A stretch of 64,000 bases of DNA from Torymus aiolomorphi (GCA_036365515.1 CM070877.1:67699522-67763521); one strand, 5' to 3'. Shown: positions 1 through 10,429, counted from the first letter of the stretch. Numbers and translations: made by a program. Notes: generated from the sequence alone by a model not told the origin.

Positions 1-253
1 AAAAGTCAATTTTAAGGCTTAAAATGATATAAATGGTCACTTAAGGGGACAAGCCATGGTTGAACCTGAAGAAAAAGCTATTATATTAATTCTTTAATAA
101 CAAAGCCAATATATAATTTTAAGAGCTCAAACTTTTTTTTATTATTAAGTTATACAATTACCTATAATTTAAGACTACATCATCCAGGTGTTTAAGATTT
201 TGGTCTTGCAGTCCATTAGATTAAGAAACCCTTCTGAATTAGAAACTGGCATG

Positions 254-735
254 TCATTGCCGCAGGAAATTTTTTGAACAAAGCAAGGCAGGTGTCTGGT
301 TACTTAGGAGTACCTTTGTAGTTATACCAGTTATAGAAAATGTGAGCTACTTTTTTTTCAAAAAATTTTTAAAATTGTTTTTTAATGAAAAATCTAATTT
401 TTTTATGTTTTTTTTATTAAAATTTCAATATTTTTTGTAATTTTATTTTATAATTTTTTTTCTAAAGCCTTTTTCAAAAAAGTACCTCACATTTTCTATA
501 ACCAACACAATTTTAAAGATACTCCTAAATTTCCAAACCTCTAGCTTGCTTTATTTAACCTTTAGAGGACGGGGATTTGGGTTTACCGTTTTCTCTCACT
601 TTTCTATAGAAATCGAGTTTTTGTGATGTCTCACATCTCAAAACTAACACATGTAAAGGGTCGATCATGGGCATGGCCCGTATAGGGGCCATCCCGTCCT
701 CTAAAGGTTAAAAGAAATCCTGCGGCAAAGTCCCT
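254..735. repeat. Imperfect hairpin repeat split by a MITE
   Basis: The left arm (about 254-370) contains gccgcaggaaat, aaagcaag, ttaggagta and tatagaaaatgtgag. These return in reverse complement at 474-545 and, beyond the MITE at 559-707, at 712-735 (aatcctgcggcaaag). The arms pair only if the MITE is removed, so the MITE arrived later. The spacer is T/A-rich. The unit lies inside the Kolobok-like element, downstream of its transposase gene. No coding potential is seen. Confidence 0.6.
559..707. mobile_element. 149-bp piggyBac-type MITE, TTAA flanked
   Basis: Terminal inverted repeats cctttagaggacggg (559-573) and its exact reverse complement (693-707) are flanked by TTAA at 555-558 and 708-711. 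Ends beginning CCY with TTAA duplication are typical of piggyBac-superfamily non-autonomous elements. There is no open reading frame. It sits in one arm of the hairpin repeat at 254-735. Confidence 0.75.
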
Positions 736-1173
736 GTAAATACAAAAAACAAGTTATTCAGAAATTCAATTCAAAGTTTTGGTTTTCTATAACTTTATAT
801 AAGTTTCAAAACTACTTACCAAAAATTTTTTTTTCATTCTTTATGATATACTTTAGTGGAAAAATGAAACAGATGCCAATTAGATGAAAGTAGTCCTGGC
901 TAAATCATTTTAACTGTTGAATAAACCTATAAAAAAGAATTTCATTAATTCAACAATATTTTAAAATTTTTTAGATTAATACATAAATGTTGTACTTATT
1001 TTTTTTTTTCGTACTAGGCTGAAAACATTGTTAGTCATAAATGTTATTGACAGTAAAAATAACCTCAAAATAAATTAATCCTTTTATGAGAGCCAATAAC
1101 ATACCTGTAAAAAGAAAAAAATTAATAAATATTATATTAGCTATTATCGCATAAAAATAACTTTTTACCTACT

Positions 1174-2694
1174 CTAGTAAGAACCTGGTGCATATGACTC
1201 TTCAGGTAAATTCAATAGCAGTGTCCTTCGTTTTCTCCTATTTTCTAAATTGTTTTCTTCGGCAATCCTCTCAGCATGAAATAATCTGATGTCATTGCTT
1301 TTCTGTGCCCACTCAATTGCAGCTACTCCAGGTTTCACATCAAAGGCTTCCATAATATTCAGAAAACCAACTCTTCCATCATTGAAACAAGTGACAGCAA
1401 TACAAGCACCTGCTGTGAGCACATGTACACCACTGAAGGAGGTCTTGGCTGCAATCTTCCAAACTGAATTATTAAAACTCTCATTACTATTTTGGGTGTA
1501 ACCACCTAAACATCTGTGAAGCGGCTCCTGTTCAGAGAGATCTCTGTAAATTGGTTTCAACTGCTCCATAATCACTGCAGCAATACTGCCTTTATGATGA
1601 AAATCTTTTAGTTTTTTTTTAACCTTCGCTTTTTGCCACTTGCACCAACTGCTCTGTCCTGGTGGGCATAAATGATGTTGAGGATTCTGGTCTGTGGAAA
1701 TCTTGTGGTAGTACGTAGCCCATATAGCATTCAGCATTTTTTCTACAGAGTCCGTGTTGTTTCTGATGGCATTACCATAATATGTGGTGAGCTGATCAAT
1801 TACTTTTGCTGTTAATCGTCCTTGGCCTCCAATGGTTTTTCCATCGTCTAATAACTTTTTTCCAAAATTTTTCTTTAAATTCCTGAGTCTGGTTCCCATT
1901 CGTTTCTGGATGTGTCCCACAAACTCCTTCTTCTCAACTTTAACTTCATCTCCATACGGTTTGGCCTGGCACAAAGCACTGTACACTTTCGAATCTCCAT
2001 CTCCAATGTAATGATGGTATTTTACATTATACTTTTCTCGAGATCTTCTAAACATTTCCACAACTCCATCGACTTCCATCTTTCCAGCACTTCCTTCATG
2101 GTTTGCTGCACATTTATCTTGATGATCACTGAACCAGTCTTCATATTCTTCTGTGCCTTTTCTATTTTCCCACTTTAAACATGCTTTACAAAAACTGTTC
2201 TTGATAAATATGTCAAGAACTTGTTGAGAACGCAAGCCAATCAAACTTGAAATTCCTTGTAATGAAGAAAATCCTCTTTTTCTCCATGACCCATCACCAG
2301 ATACATCTAGGCCTTGATTTTCAGCTGGTGTTAATGCTGTTTCCTTTTTGACGGCTTCTTGCATAGAATTTTGTGCTACCTCTTGAGTCACTTTGCTTAA
2401 ATCTTCATTGAGATGGTCATAAAAACTATGTGCAACAGGTGGTGGCAAATCCATGATTCCGCAAAAAGCTTGCAATGCAGCATATCCTTGCCCAATTGCT
2501 CTTAGTGCAAGAAGACTGCGTCTGTTGGTTTCATAAGTATTGCTTTGAGCTCCAACTTGCTTGCTCGTGCTTATAATTCTTCTCTCTGAACAATTTTTGC
2601 ACATAATGTTAAATTTGGAGCCAAGTCCTCGAATATCTTCTTCTATAATTTTAACTTGTCCTTTACATGTTGCACATACAAGAAATTTCTCCAG
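1174..2694 (-). CDS. Mutator-like (Kolobok-type) transposase, main exon
   Basis: This is the catalytic part of a cut-and-paste transposase. The open frame extends upstream of its first methionine (at 2604) and encodes a CxxC...CxxC zinc-binding module (CATC then CKNC) before the body. Numbering from that methionine, likely catalytic acidic residues are D104 in SGDGSW, D202/D204 in GDGDSKVY and E375 in QNSNESFNNS. The DGSW...KRGFSS and GDGDSKVY signatures match the arthropod Mutator-like transposase domain. The frame runs through without internal stops, and the stop lies at the low-coordinate end. The frame opens just after a good 3' splice-site string (ttctgttcttacag, reverse strand, ending at 2695), so I take 2694 as the exon start. 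The gene fills the middle of the TTAA-flanked element, with no neighbouring gene. Confidence 0.75.
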   Translation of the reverse strand: MEKFLVCATCKGQVKIIEEDIRGLGSKFNIMCKNCSERRIISTSKQVGAQSNTYETNRRSLLALRAIGQGYAALQAFCGIMDLPPPVAHSFYDHLNEDLSKVTQEVAQNSMQEAVKKETALTPAENQGLDVSGDGSWRKRGFSSLQGISSLIGLRSQQVLDIFIKNSFCKACLKWENRKGTEEYEDWFSDHQDKCAANHEGSAGKMEVDGVVEMFRRSREKYNVKYHHYIGDGDSKVYSALCQAKPYGDEVKVEKKEFVGHIQKRMGTRLRNLKKNFGKKLLDDGKTIGGQGRLTAKVIDQLTTYYGNAIRNNTDSVEKMLNAIWATYYHKISTDQNPQHHLCPPGQSSWCKWQKAKVKKKLKDFHHKGSIAAVIMEQLKPIYRDLSEQEPLHRCLGGYTQNSNESFNNSVWKIAAKTSFSGVHVLTAGACIAVTCFNDGRVGFLNIMEAFDVKPGVAAIEWAQKSNDIRLFHAERIAEENNLENRRKRRTLLLNLPEESYAPGSY

Positions 2695-2759
2695 CTGTAA
2701 GAACAGAATGTTGATATCTATTATTCTGTTTCTTGTTTGTGACGCTTCTACAGATATAT

Positions 2760-2917
2760 CTTTTATTTTCCCTGAAGTTGTACTTCTTTTCCTTTTGTTC
2801 GTGATTTTTGTTGAACATTCTCTGAATTTTTGTTAAATCCTTTATGTTTTTTTTTCTTCCAAATTTTCTCTTCTTTCCTGGAGCTCCTGATGTTCTATTT
2901 CTCTTGTCAGAATCCAT
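2760..2917 (-). CDS. Putative first exon of the Kolobok-like transposase
   Basis: A reverse-strand frame starts with methionine at 2917 and encodes a very basic stretch rich in K and R (GKKRKFGRKKNIKDLTK), suitable as a nuclear-localisation or DNA-binding N-terminus. It is one frame off from the main exon, and a 3' splice site lies between them at 2695. A short intron joining them is therefore plausible. I could not fix the donor: candidates are the GT of aagtacaac near 2790 and others further in. The end given is approximate. The alternative is a simple frameshift in a decayed gene. The frame is within the transposon and starts about 660 bp from its 3578 end. Confidence 0.45.
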
Positions 2918-3582
2918 AGTGGCTAATATCTAATCCTCTATAATGTTAGTTATTAAAAAACACAAATAAAAGTCACTCACTGAACTCACTAAATTAAAAA
3001 TATTAACAACACTTTGCATAGTGCAGTTAACCTAAAATCGCTGTCTTCTACACTCTCAGTTAAAACAGTTCTACACAGCACTTTATTTACAAAAAAATTT
3101 TTTGTCAATACTGAATAAATTGCATTGAAAAATGCAGATTCAATTATATTCAAAACACTTTTAGTTTAAATCCCAACGACTATGGCGCTGACAGAACGTA
3201 AACAGATGAGATTTTAAACCATCTATATGTATTGTACGTATTATACTTTTGTATAAGTAGAGTGAAAGTAAAATACACGAGGTTTATACCTCGAGTTAAG
3301 TTTGCCTACTATGTCAATGTACATTTACGTTCTAAATTCAGTATTGTATGCTGTGAAGCATAAAATAATATAAGATTAACAATAGTATATCTAAAATGGA
3401 TAATTTAAGAAAACTCACTAAATATGCAAAAAAGTGACTTCACGGTTTTAGCTGTATTTTCTAAACGAAATCGAATTTGGAAATGCGGTTGGAAGCATAG
3501 TATTCAGCGGAAAATTTGCTATCAAAGTAGTACATAAAAAAAATCGATTTTTCGACCCCCTAACCATGGCTTGTACCCTTAA

Positions 3583-4144
3583 TTCGCACCATTAACCTTG
3601 GGATGATTTTTATCTGAAAATTGAGAAAATTTTCAAGCAAAAATGTATTTATCACTTTTTGTGTAAATTGCATCGTTTTGGAGTTATTTATGCTTGAAAA
3701 TAGGGAAAAAAACGAAAAATGCTAGATCATTCCATATGTATGATGCCACCGCTCTTTTTGCATTGCTCCAAAAAATCTAAAAAAAAATCAGGGACGGGAT
3801 GCCTAGGAAGACATTTCGATGGTTAACAAAAAAAAATTTTTTGCACAAGATCTCTCAGAAAACTACCCATATACATATATGCTGGGTAGGAACCCCCTAA
3901 TTGTTTCGCTCACCAACCTCCAAGTACTGTAAGATATTATATTTTCTCGATTATAAGAGATTACATGATAATGTGCTGTAAAAATTTGCATACGAGAAAA
4001 TCTCAGGAATCATTTAGAAAACTTGGAAAAACTAGTTTTAATAAACTATATTATTATTATAATATATTATATATTATTATTATAATATATTATATATTAT
4101 TATTATAGTTTATATTAATAAACTATATTATTATTATTATTATT
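3583..4144. other. AT-rich intergenic stretch with TTA/TA low complexity
   Basis: No coding signal is seen. 4030-4145 is a block of interleaved ATT and TA repeats that ends at the chimeric repeat starting near 4145. The rest is unassigned AT-rich sequence. Confidence 0.6.
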
Positions 4145-4345
4145 AGTACTAGCTGAGGGGGGGATTAAGCGTCAGGTACATAGGTCTAACACCCATCATA
4201 TCTCCCTCTGGATCTGCAACCCTGACTTCAGTAGTCTTGCCCTTCTCCAAACGGAGGGGGTTAGCCCGGATTGGATTCCCCTGATATTGCAGACTTTTGG
4301 GATATGGTTCCCCAATTGCTGGGGTCATAAGTTGGCGAACATAGG

Positions 4346-5012
4346 ACAAGTTGTCAGAAGGTGAATGGTCATCTCATGCGCCTGATCACACCATCTGCAC
4401 TGAACACATGCCGTCAACTCCAATTTGGTCAAGCGTTACCTGAGACGGCCATGCCCTGTAATGATATGTACCAGGAGCCTGGCATCCCTTCTGTTGCCTC
4501 CACATATGCACCAGGTCCAGTCCGGCTTAATGACCTGGCCCAGCATAGCTTTTGCATGCCTCATACCACTGCCACGTTGTCAATCCTTTGTATACAGTAT
4601 CCGCATCCATTCAACAACTACCTGCCCCCACACGGATTTAAATAGCAATCTCTATTGCGTGCTTTGGTTCCTGTATAGAAGAGTTGGCCCCCAGTACGGC
4701 GAACCTATCTGTGATTTCGTGTCCTCTTATCCCAGTATGCCTCGTTACCCAGAGCAGTCCAATTGTGTTCTCAGATCAGCATAGGGGCTATCTCGTGGGT
4801 GGCAAACAGGCCTGAATGTCAGAATAGATACTGATACGTCTATCCTGAGCGTCAGGTTGTTCAATCCTTCCGACACACCGAAGGATAACGTACACCTCTG
4901 ATTGAGAAGCTGTGACGTGCCTAGGGGGATAAATGTGTATCTTTGAACCATCTGTGAAACAGATGGCTCAAAGACCGATAGTTGTGCATCTCCGCAGCCC
5001 AGTAGATTATCC
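4346..5012 (-). pseudogene. Degraded RNase H / C-terminal region of a non-LTR retrotransposon
   Basis: Reverse-strand translation in shifting frames shows RNase H landmarks: FTDGSK (usual YTDGSK, first catalytic Asp), then LLWVTRHTGIRGHEITDRFA (the usual GHxGIxGNExAD block), then LLVHIITGHGRL and a C-terminal Cys/His cluster (CVQCRWC...EMTIHLLTTCP). This order is that of I/Jockey/LOA-type LINEs with RNase H. Several stops and at least three frame changes make it non-functional. It is the empty-site counterpart of the forward copy at 45430-47340, which carries a 1.23-kb foldback insertion. Confidence 0.6.
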
Positions 5013-5179
5013 CTCTCTATCTCCTAGTTCTGCCTCGATGGTATGAGTTGCATCCGATCGCATAGACAAGATTGGTCAGAAACACAGTACGTCGGAAAAT
5101 CGGGTATGCCTCGTACCTTGTCTATACTTGCTCTGAGTCCTAGACCTATGCGCTGCCATAGCTGCAGCGGCGGTAATAG

Positions 5180-5260
5180 TGAAGTGAACGGTCTCGACGA
5201 TAATCTAGTATCTTCATTATGGGAGGTTAAAATCACGCTGTTGATGGATGTATACAAAAT
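5180..5260 (-). pseudogene. Helitron helicase fragment, fused to RNase H sequence
   Basis: The reverse-strand reading TSINSVILTSHNED matches the helicase segment at 23373-23410 (LSISSVILTSHNED) and the longer copy at 45095-45240. Immediately after NED the sequence leaves the helicase family and continues into RNase H-associated sequence. Too short to be functional. Confidence 0.55.
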
Positions 5261-5419
5261 CTAACAAAAATGCTGCGACTTTCCCTTCTTTTGAATAAGT
5301 ATTTTTTTTTAATTCATAATATTAAATAATGGTCAAACCCTTGAATGTAGAATCAAGTTATGTAATCTCACTGTTACAAGATCTTTCGACTCATCTAGAA
5401 AATAAACCATTTTAAACAA

Positions 5420-5580
5420 GATTATGTGGAGGGGCCGTGGAGATCTGTGCAGGAGTATGTGGAGAGGTACGTGGAGGTTTTGTAGAGGGGCTGTGGAGAT
5501 CTGTGCAGGAGTATGTGGAGCGGTACGTGGTCCTTTTGTGGAGGGGCTGTGGAGGGCGTGGAGGGTGTTTTGAAGCGGGA
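5420..5580. repeat. GTGGAGG minisatellite
   Basis: Degenerate tandem repetition of a unit like gtggaggggctgtggagatc with variable spacing. The complementary array (cccctccac) is at 44775-44935 in the second copy of the chimera. It shows no independent coding function. Confidence 0.6.
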
Positions 5581-5735
5581 TTAGTGGAGCATCTTGAATA
5601 GTAAAAAACTCTTTGTATAACATTTCGTCCTTATTTTATGGACATGATGTAGAGGTGATGTGGCGAGTAATAGGGCGTGGATGAGGGTGGAGTTGCAGAG
5701 TCGTAAAATCTCTGCTTACAACTATGTTTAATATA

Positions 5736-5997
5736 TATATATAATTATCCCCCCATCCGTTTATGGATCCCATCCCTGTATATTAGTACCTACAGCCCAG
5801 AGATCTCTATGGCAAGTGACTAAAGAAATAATGGACCCTGGGGTTATAGACTCTAGATCGGGCTCCATAAACGCCCGAGAAAAATATTTTATGGGACCCG
5901 GGCTCCATAAAAGAAAACGGGCTCCATAAATATGCTCATGTGTATAAAAGGGCTCCATAAATCTGTTAAAACATATATATATATACACACACACGCA
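5736..5997. other. TA/CA microsatellites and a GGCTCCATAAA repeat
   Basis: The tract holds TA runs (5731-5745, 5967-5984), a CA run (5985-5996) and several copies of ggctccataaa between about 5858 and 5960. It separates two dispersed repeats. Confidence 0.55.
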
Positions 5998-6260
5998 CCG
6001 AATGCCCAAACTAAGACGTACACGAGACTTTCTCTCAGCCAAATTCATAAATTCGTCAAAATCTGGGGGCCCTAGGGGTTTTCGGACCAAGGAATCGAAT
6101 GGCGCTGTCAAAAAATTCATAAAATGCCAAACACAAAAAGTAAAAAAATTATTTTTTCGAAAAATATTTGCGGTACGGCTTTTATGATAGTTTCTTGTAG
6201 TTTGTTCAATTTGGAGACTATACCACCTTTACCCGATAGCATTTCATGTAATAATATTTA

Positions 6261-6836
6261 CGAGGGGTGTTCAAAAAGTAAGTTTCCCTGCTCCGGGAAA
6301 AAAGCAAAACACAATTTTTAGGTTAAAGTAACATATGTATTTATTGTTTGACTTATAAACTATTTTTCTACATAGTCCCCTTGGACTTAAATACATTTTT
6401 TATATCTGTTTTCAAGATTTGACAAACCTTGTTTATAAAAATCCGTGCCCTGTTTTTTAAAGAATAATTTAACGATGTCTTTCACTTCATCATTTGAATT
6501 GAAGTGATGGCCACCCAAACTTTCCTTTAATTTAGAAAAAAGAAAAAAGTCACTCGGTGCGAGATCTGGAGAGTATTCAGTGTGAATTTCGTTGCCATTA
6601 AGCCCTTTTGCAGTTAAAAAGCGAATAACTGCACGCAACTCACAGGTGGACACGTTTTTCACAGGTAGCTCCATGGTTTCCGAGCCGGTACTGATGAAAA
6701 AAATTTTTTCGGCAGCTAAGACCGGTTCCGCTCTTATCGGTATATCCTAAACTAAAACTATGTTCGGTCCCAGCTCGCTAGATGGCGCTGGGGCAAAACG
6801 GCAGACTAGGGAAACTTACTTTTTGAACACCCCTCG
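6261..6836 (-). mobile_element. Internally deleted mariner with TA target duplication
   Basis: The terminal inverted repeats begin cgaggggtgttcaaaaagta (6261-6280) and match the reverse complement at 6817-6836 over about 28 bases. TA flanks both sides (6259-6260, 6837-6838). The reverse repeat copy at 21240-21260 keeps the empty site with a single TA, which confirms the boundaries. The 576-bp size and fused ORF show that the middle of the transposase is gone. Confidence 0.88.
6387..6674 (-). pseudogene. Mariner transposase, N- and C-termini joined by internal deletion
   Basis: The 95-residue open frame starts with the mariner DNA-binding region (ELRAVIRFLTAKGLNGNEIH, residues 12-31). It then jumps directly to the end of the catalytic domain, YSPDLAPSDFFLFSKLKE, which carries the third catalytic Asp, and continues to the C-terminus. 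A full mariner transposase is about 345 residues. The first two catalytic aspartates (D,D of D,D34D) are missing, so it cannot catalyse transposition. Because the DNA-binding half and reading frame survive, a truncated TIR-binding product is conceivable; that is inference. Confidence 0.8.
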
Positions 6837-7375
6837 TATTTAACGCATTTTTGAAAATTGTATATTTTACTTTGGCTTGGACCGCAAACTCGCGTTCGAG
6901 AAAGCGGAATTGCGGCACTCGGAAAACGCCAGACTTTCCAAACTGTGACTCTAGCAAAGAAGCGGCAACTTCAACACGCAATATCTGAGCACAACTAAAT
7001 AAAGCCAACAAACTATCTTAATCATTGATACAACATAATAGCATGATATTCATGATGTTTTCATCAATAGCTATTGTTTCCAAGTACATATTATTACTGT
7101 AGCGTACAACGTAATACATAATTTGTAGGCTAGAGAGCAATGTTTACAAATGGTGAACATCTGCGACGGCGTCCAGAGACGGCGCCAGTGCGACTTACGT
7201 CGCATCGTATGAACGCAGCGCGCGGAGTCACGGCCGTAAATGAGCTCGTGGTGTCGCGCGTATATGCGTATCTCTGCAGTACTTATTTTCAAAGAAACTA
7301 AGCTAAAGAATCATAGTTTTTTTACTGAAAAGTAATAATACCCAATTTGTCTTGCGCTTCCTTACTTCCTGTTAA

Positions 7376-7989
7376 CACGAGATATGTTCTTGTTTACACG
7401 AGATATGGACTGTCCATGTTTTTTCCTCCCTAGGTGCGTAATATACTAATTTATGAAAAAAGTAACGAAGCTTTCCAAATCAGACATACTTTTATACTGT
7501 TACGAGTGAGAAATCGCAAATAAATTAATAAATAATACACAAAATCATATTTATCCATATAACATCAGACAGTAACGTTACTATTCATAGTGATTAATAA
7601 TTAATTTATTGTTATTCTTAGAATTTATTATTCATAACTTTTTCTTGAAATCAAGGAGCGCGGGAGCGCTCCGAAGGCAAGTATAGAAGAAGCCTAAAGG
7701 AGCGACCCGTGCTACGTATACATTGAAATGGGTCTACGAAAAATTCAATGCGTTTTTACGTATATTGCGTTAGTTTTTACTATATAACATATCCCTCTTA
7801 ATCGAAAGCCATTTTATTGCTCTACTCAAATCAAAACATTTTATTTAAAAAGATTATCTCGTTCAGAAGATATAGAGAGCTGAATTTTTTTATGTGCGAT
7901 TTCCTTTTATACTTTTCTTCTCCTTATTCCGGCGTCCGGTTTGCAGCTCTTACGACACTTCCGGTTGTCGTCTATCTTACGCTTGTATA

Positions 7990-8028
<39 letters not shown>

Positions 8029-8079
8029 CCGTATCTGATCGATCTAACCTTACATACAACATGTCAGTATTTTTTTACA
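7376..8079. other. AT-rich stretch with a TA/CA microsatellite
   Basis: No gene is seen. A TA run at 7988-8018 passes into a short CA run. The short palindrome ggagcgcgggagcgctcc lies at 7656-7673. Open frames through the TA tract are repeat artefacts. Confidence 0.55.
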
Positions 8080-8290
8080 TACAAATGTTATCATATCGTG
8101 AGTTAGTTAATAACACATTTCAAAGATCTCAAGAAGATGCTAGATTGTTTAGGTTAAGAACTTATTCTTAGCAATCTAAGAAGAAGAATTTTTATCTATC
8201 TATTATTTTATAGATATACATTTTACAAATGTTATCATATCGCGAGTTAGTTAATTAGTTATGTATTTGAAAGATCTCAAGTTGTCAACT
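8080..8290. repeat. Direct duplication of ~60 bp
   Basis: The string acaaatgttatcatatcg followed by gagttagttaa and gaaagatctcaag-like sequence occurs at about 8081-8140 and again at 8225-8281. No coding potential. Confidence 0.6.
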
Positions 8291-8724
8291 GGTGATGAGA
8301 AAAATTGTTCTATTCGCCTATCAATCAATGGGGAAAATAACTTTCATTAGATAAGTACTTACTAGCTAAATTTTAAATGGCTAAAATCATTTTTTTAAAC
8401 TTGATACTTTGTGAGATTTTTTATTTTTACAGATATTATATCAGAAGATTTTTTTCGAGTCATTTTGAAGATATATATAATTATAGCCAATAATGTTGAG
8501 GAGTTCTAATTGTGTACTGTCAGAAAAATCTAATTTTCAATTAACAAAAATGAACGAGTGTCCTCATAACCCTTGGAGTTATTATTAATGAACAAGAAAA
8601 AGTTATTTTAATACAAGAACAGGCACGTACTACTCAAGATAGAAAAACCAAACCAATATTACTATGGGGCAAATATATTATTATTTACGACACAATATTT
8701 TTCAAGACATATCTATAATATAAT

Positions 8725-9885
8725 TATAGTGAAGTCAGTGCAAGTTTTCAGATCAGATATAATAAAATGTTTTGTATAATAAATGAAATAAAGTAGCGGT
8801 ATGATGTGTTAAATGAAGTGTTTATAACAAATTTAAAACCTCTACTTAAAATCAGAATTTAAAATAATGTGAGATGTTAGAGCCTTGGTTAAGAAAAAGC
8901 CTTTTTTGTCTATACTTCAAGAAACTGAGTCGATATTAGTGCTGTGCTCTTGTACATATTTACTTAACCACGAATTAAAAAATTATGCCAAATGAACATT
9001 AAAATACAGAAAAAAGCAAAAATGATGTGTTATTGTTGTGAAAATTTCAACAAATAAAAGTGCTCAGTTAATCTAATTTTATAATTTTCTCAGGGTGGGA
9101 GACGTCAAAATGTTTCAGAGGATTTCTCAGTAAATATTTTTCTACACAAGATTCAGATAACTACATGATTTCTTGTGTATATCAACAATAAAAATAATCA
9201 GATATGTATTAAATGACTAAATATCTATTTTTAAAATATAAAATGTTGGTTACAAAAATGAACATTGACACTTTATGTTGATTTATTATTTTTCTTTTTA
9301 GATTATATGAGAAATTTCTTCCGGTGGAAGACGTCAAAATGTTTCAGAGGAGTTCTTAGTAATTTTTGCATATACTATAAACAACGGCCTGAAGAAATGG
9401 AAATCTACAAGCGTCCTGTACAAGAAAATAACTTAGAAATATAATAATAGTGAAGTCAGTGTAAGTTTTCAGATCAGATGCAATAAAATGTTTTGTATAA
9501 TAAATAAAATAAGTAGCAGTATGATGTGTTAAATGAAGTGTTTATAACAAATTTAGAACCTCTACTTAAAATCAGAATTTAAAATATTGGTCAGACGTTA
9601 GAGGCTTGGTTAAAAAAAGCATTTTTTGTCTATACTTCAAGAAACTGAGTCGATATTAGTGCTGTGCTCTTGTACATATTTAATTAAACACCAATTAAAA
9701 GATTATGCCAAATGAACATTAAAATACAGAAAAAAGCCAAAATGATGTGTTATTGTTGTGAAAATTTCAACGAATAAAAGTGCTCAGTTAATCTAATTTT
9801 ATCATTTTCTCACGGAGGGAGACATCAAAATGTTTCAGAGGATTTCTCAGTAAATATTTTTCTACACAAGATTCAGATAATTATT
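8725..9885. repeat. ~440-bp direct duplication with ~720-bp period
   Basis: 8725-9160 is repeated, with few changes, at 9445-9882. A shorter related motif (gacgtcaaaatgtttcagag) also occurs at 9102 and 9331 and in altered form at 9822. Between the copies lies about 280 bp of unmatched AT-rich DNA. No protein-coding signal is seen; the frames are short and full of stops in both copies. Confidence 0.75.
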
Positions 9886-10429
9886 TGAAAAAGTATACAA
9901 GAATGTTAAGAAAGCTTTTATTATCAGTAATTATAGTTCATAAACTTTTGTTTTTAATTTTGCAAGATGTGTCTGATAGATTATTAATTCAAGTGGTTTC
10001 TAGTGAAAACTTCAACGAATCCAAGTGTTGAAAATAATGTAATTAATGATTGGCTTATGGTGAGGGGCACCGAATGATTCAGAGGAGCCATTTGTTCTGT
10101 GAATATACAGTACATGAAACCATAATATAAATTACTGTAATGGCTACTTTTTGAATCTGCAACCAACATTTTAATTTGCTAGCTGATTGAGATGCAATAG
10201 TATGATTATTAGATCTAGTACCCTTGCAAGTCTTTGATAAAACATTATGAAAAAGAAATATGTGGATATCAAAATAATGAAATGAGTTCCAGCTTTAGAA
10301 TCTGCAATAAAAGGCTAAAGGTAAATTTTAGCACAAATTTATTAATGTAATAATAATTTGTCAAAAAAACAAAAGCAAATGGATGCATAAGAGTGTTTTG
10401 TAAAAAAACTTAGTATCAGGTTCTGTTAC
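9886..10429. other. AT-rich stretch, no gene seen
   Basis: No open frame, RNA gene or repeat boundary could be supported. A faint cousin of the upstream repeat motif (gattcagaggagcca) lies near 10076. Confidence 0.5.

Larger units (their letters stand above)
45..3578 (-). mobile_element. Kolobok-like DNA transposon with TTAA target duplication
   Basis: The two ends are inverted: 45-61 (ggggacaagccatggtt) matches the reverse complement of 3562-3578 at 16 of 17 bases. Each end is flanked directly by TTAA (41-44 and 3579-3582). The reverse strand carries a transposase with a Mutator-like domain. TTAA duplication is characteristic of the Kolobok and piggyBac superfamilies; the transposase type points to Kolobok. 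The element is 3,534 bp and looks structurally complete apart from its own nested insertion at 559-707. Weaker similarity outside the TTAA on both sides (aatggt near 32-37 and in the reverse complement near 3590) could mean that it landed in an older inverted repeat. The superfamily name is inference. Confidence 0.72.
4145..5735 (-). mobile_element. Helitron-helicase / LINE RNase H chimeric repeat, copy 1
   Basis: Read on the reverse strand this repeat contains, in order: a TA tract and the motif at 5698-5730, a GTGGAGG-type minisatellite (about 5420-5580), a short Helitron helicase fragment, a decayed RNase H region and a 3' tail reaching 4145. The same order is found on the forward strand at 44640-47400. 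The fusion point between helicase and RNase H (VILTSHNED followed by TRLSSRPF) is identical in both copies, so they descend from one chimera. The piece is broken by many stops and frameshifts. How it moved is unknown. Confidence 0.6.
5998..7375. repeat. Unclassified dispersed repeat, copy 1 (mariner inserted)
   Basis: The sequence from about 5998 to 7375, excluding the mariner at 6261-6836, is repeated in reverse orientation at 20700-21505. A 73-residue frame is preserved in both (7071-7292 reverse; 20789-21010 forward, over 80% alike by eye). I do not recognise a protein family, and the frame may simply reflect recent duplication. The repeat abuts TA/CA microsatellites at both copies. Confidence 0.65.

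Noticed and set aside
4361..4784. Forward-strand ORFs opposite the RNase H region
   Set aside because: The recognised protein motifs are on the reverse strand; these are antisense frames.
7817..8171. Three overlapping YIYIYI-containing ORFs
   Set aside because: Translation of a TA microsatellite with AT-rich flanks.
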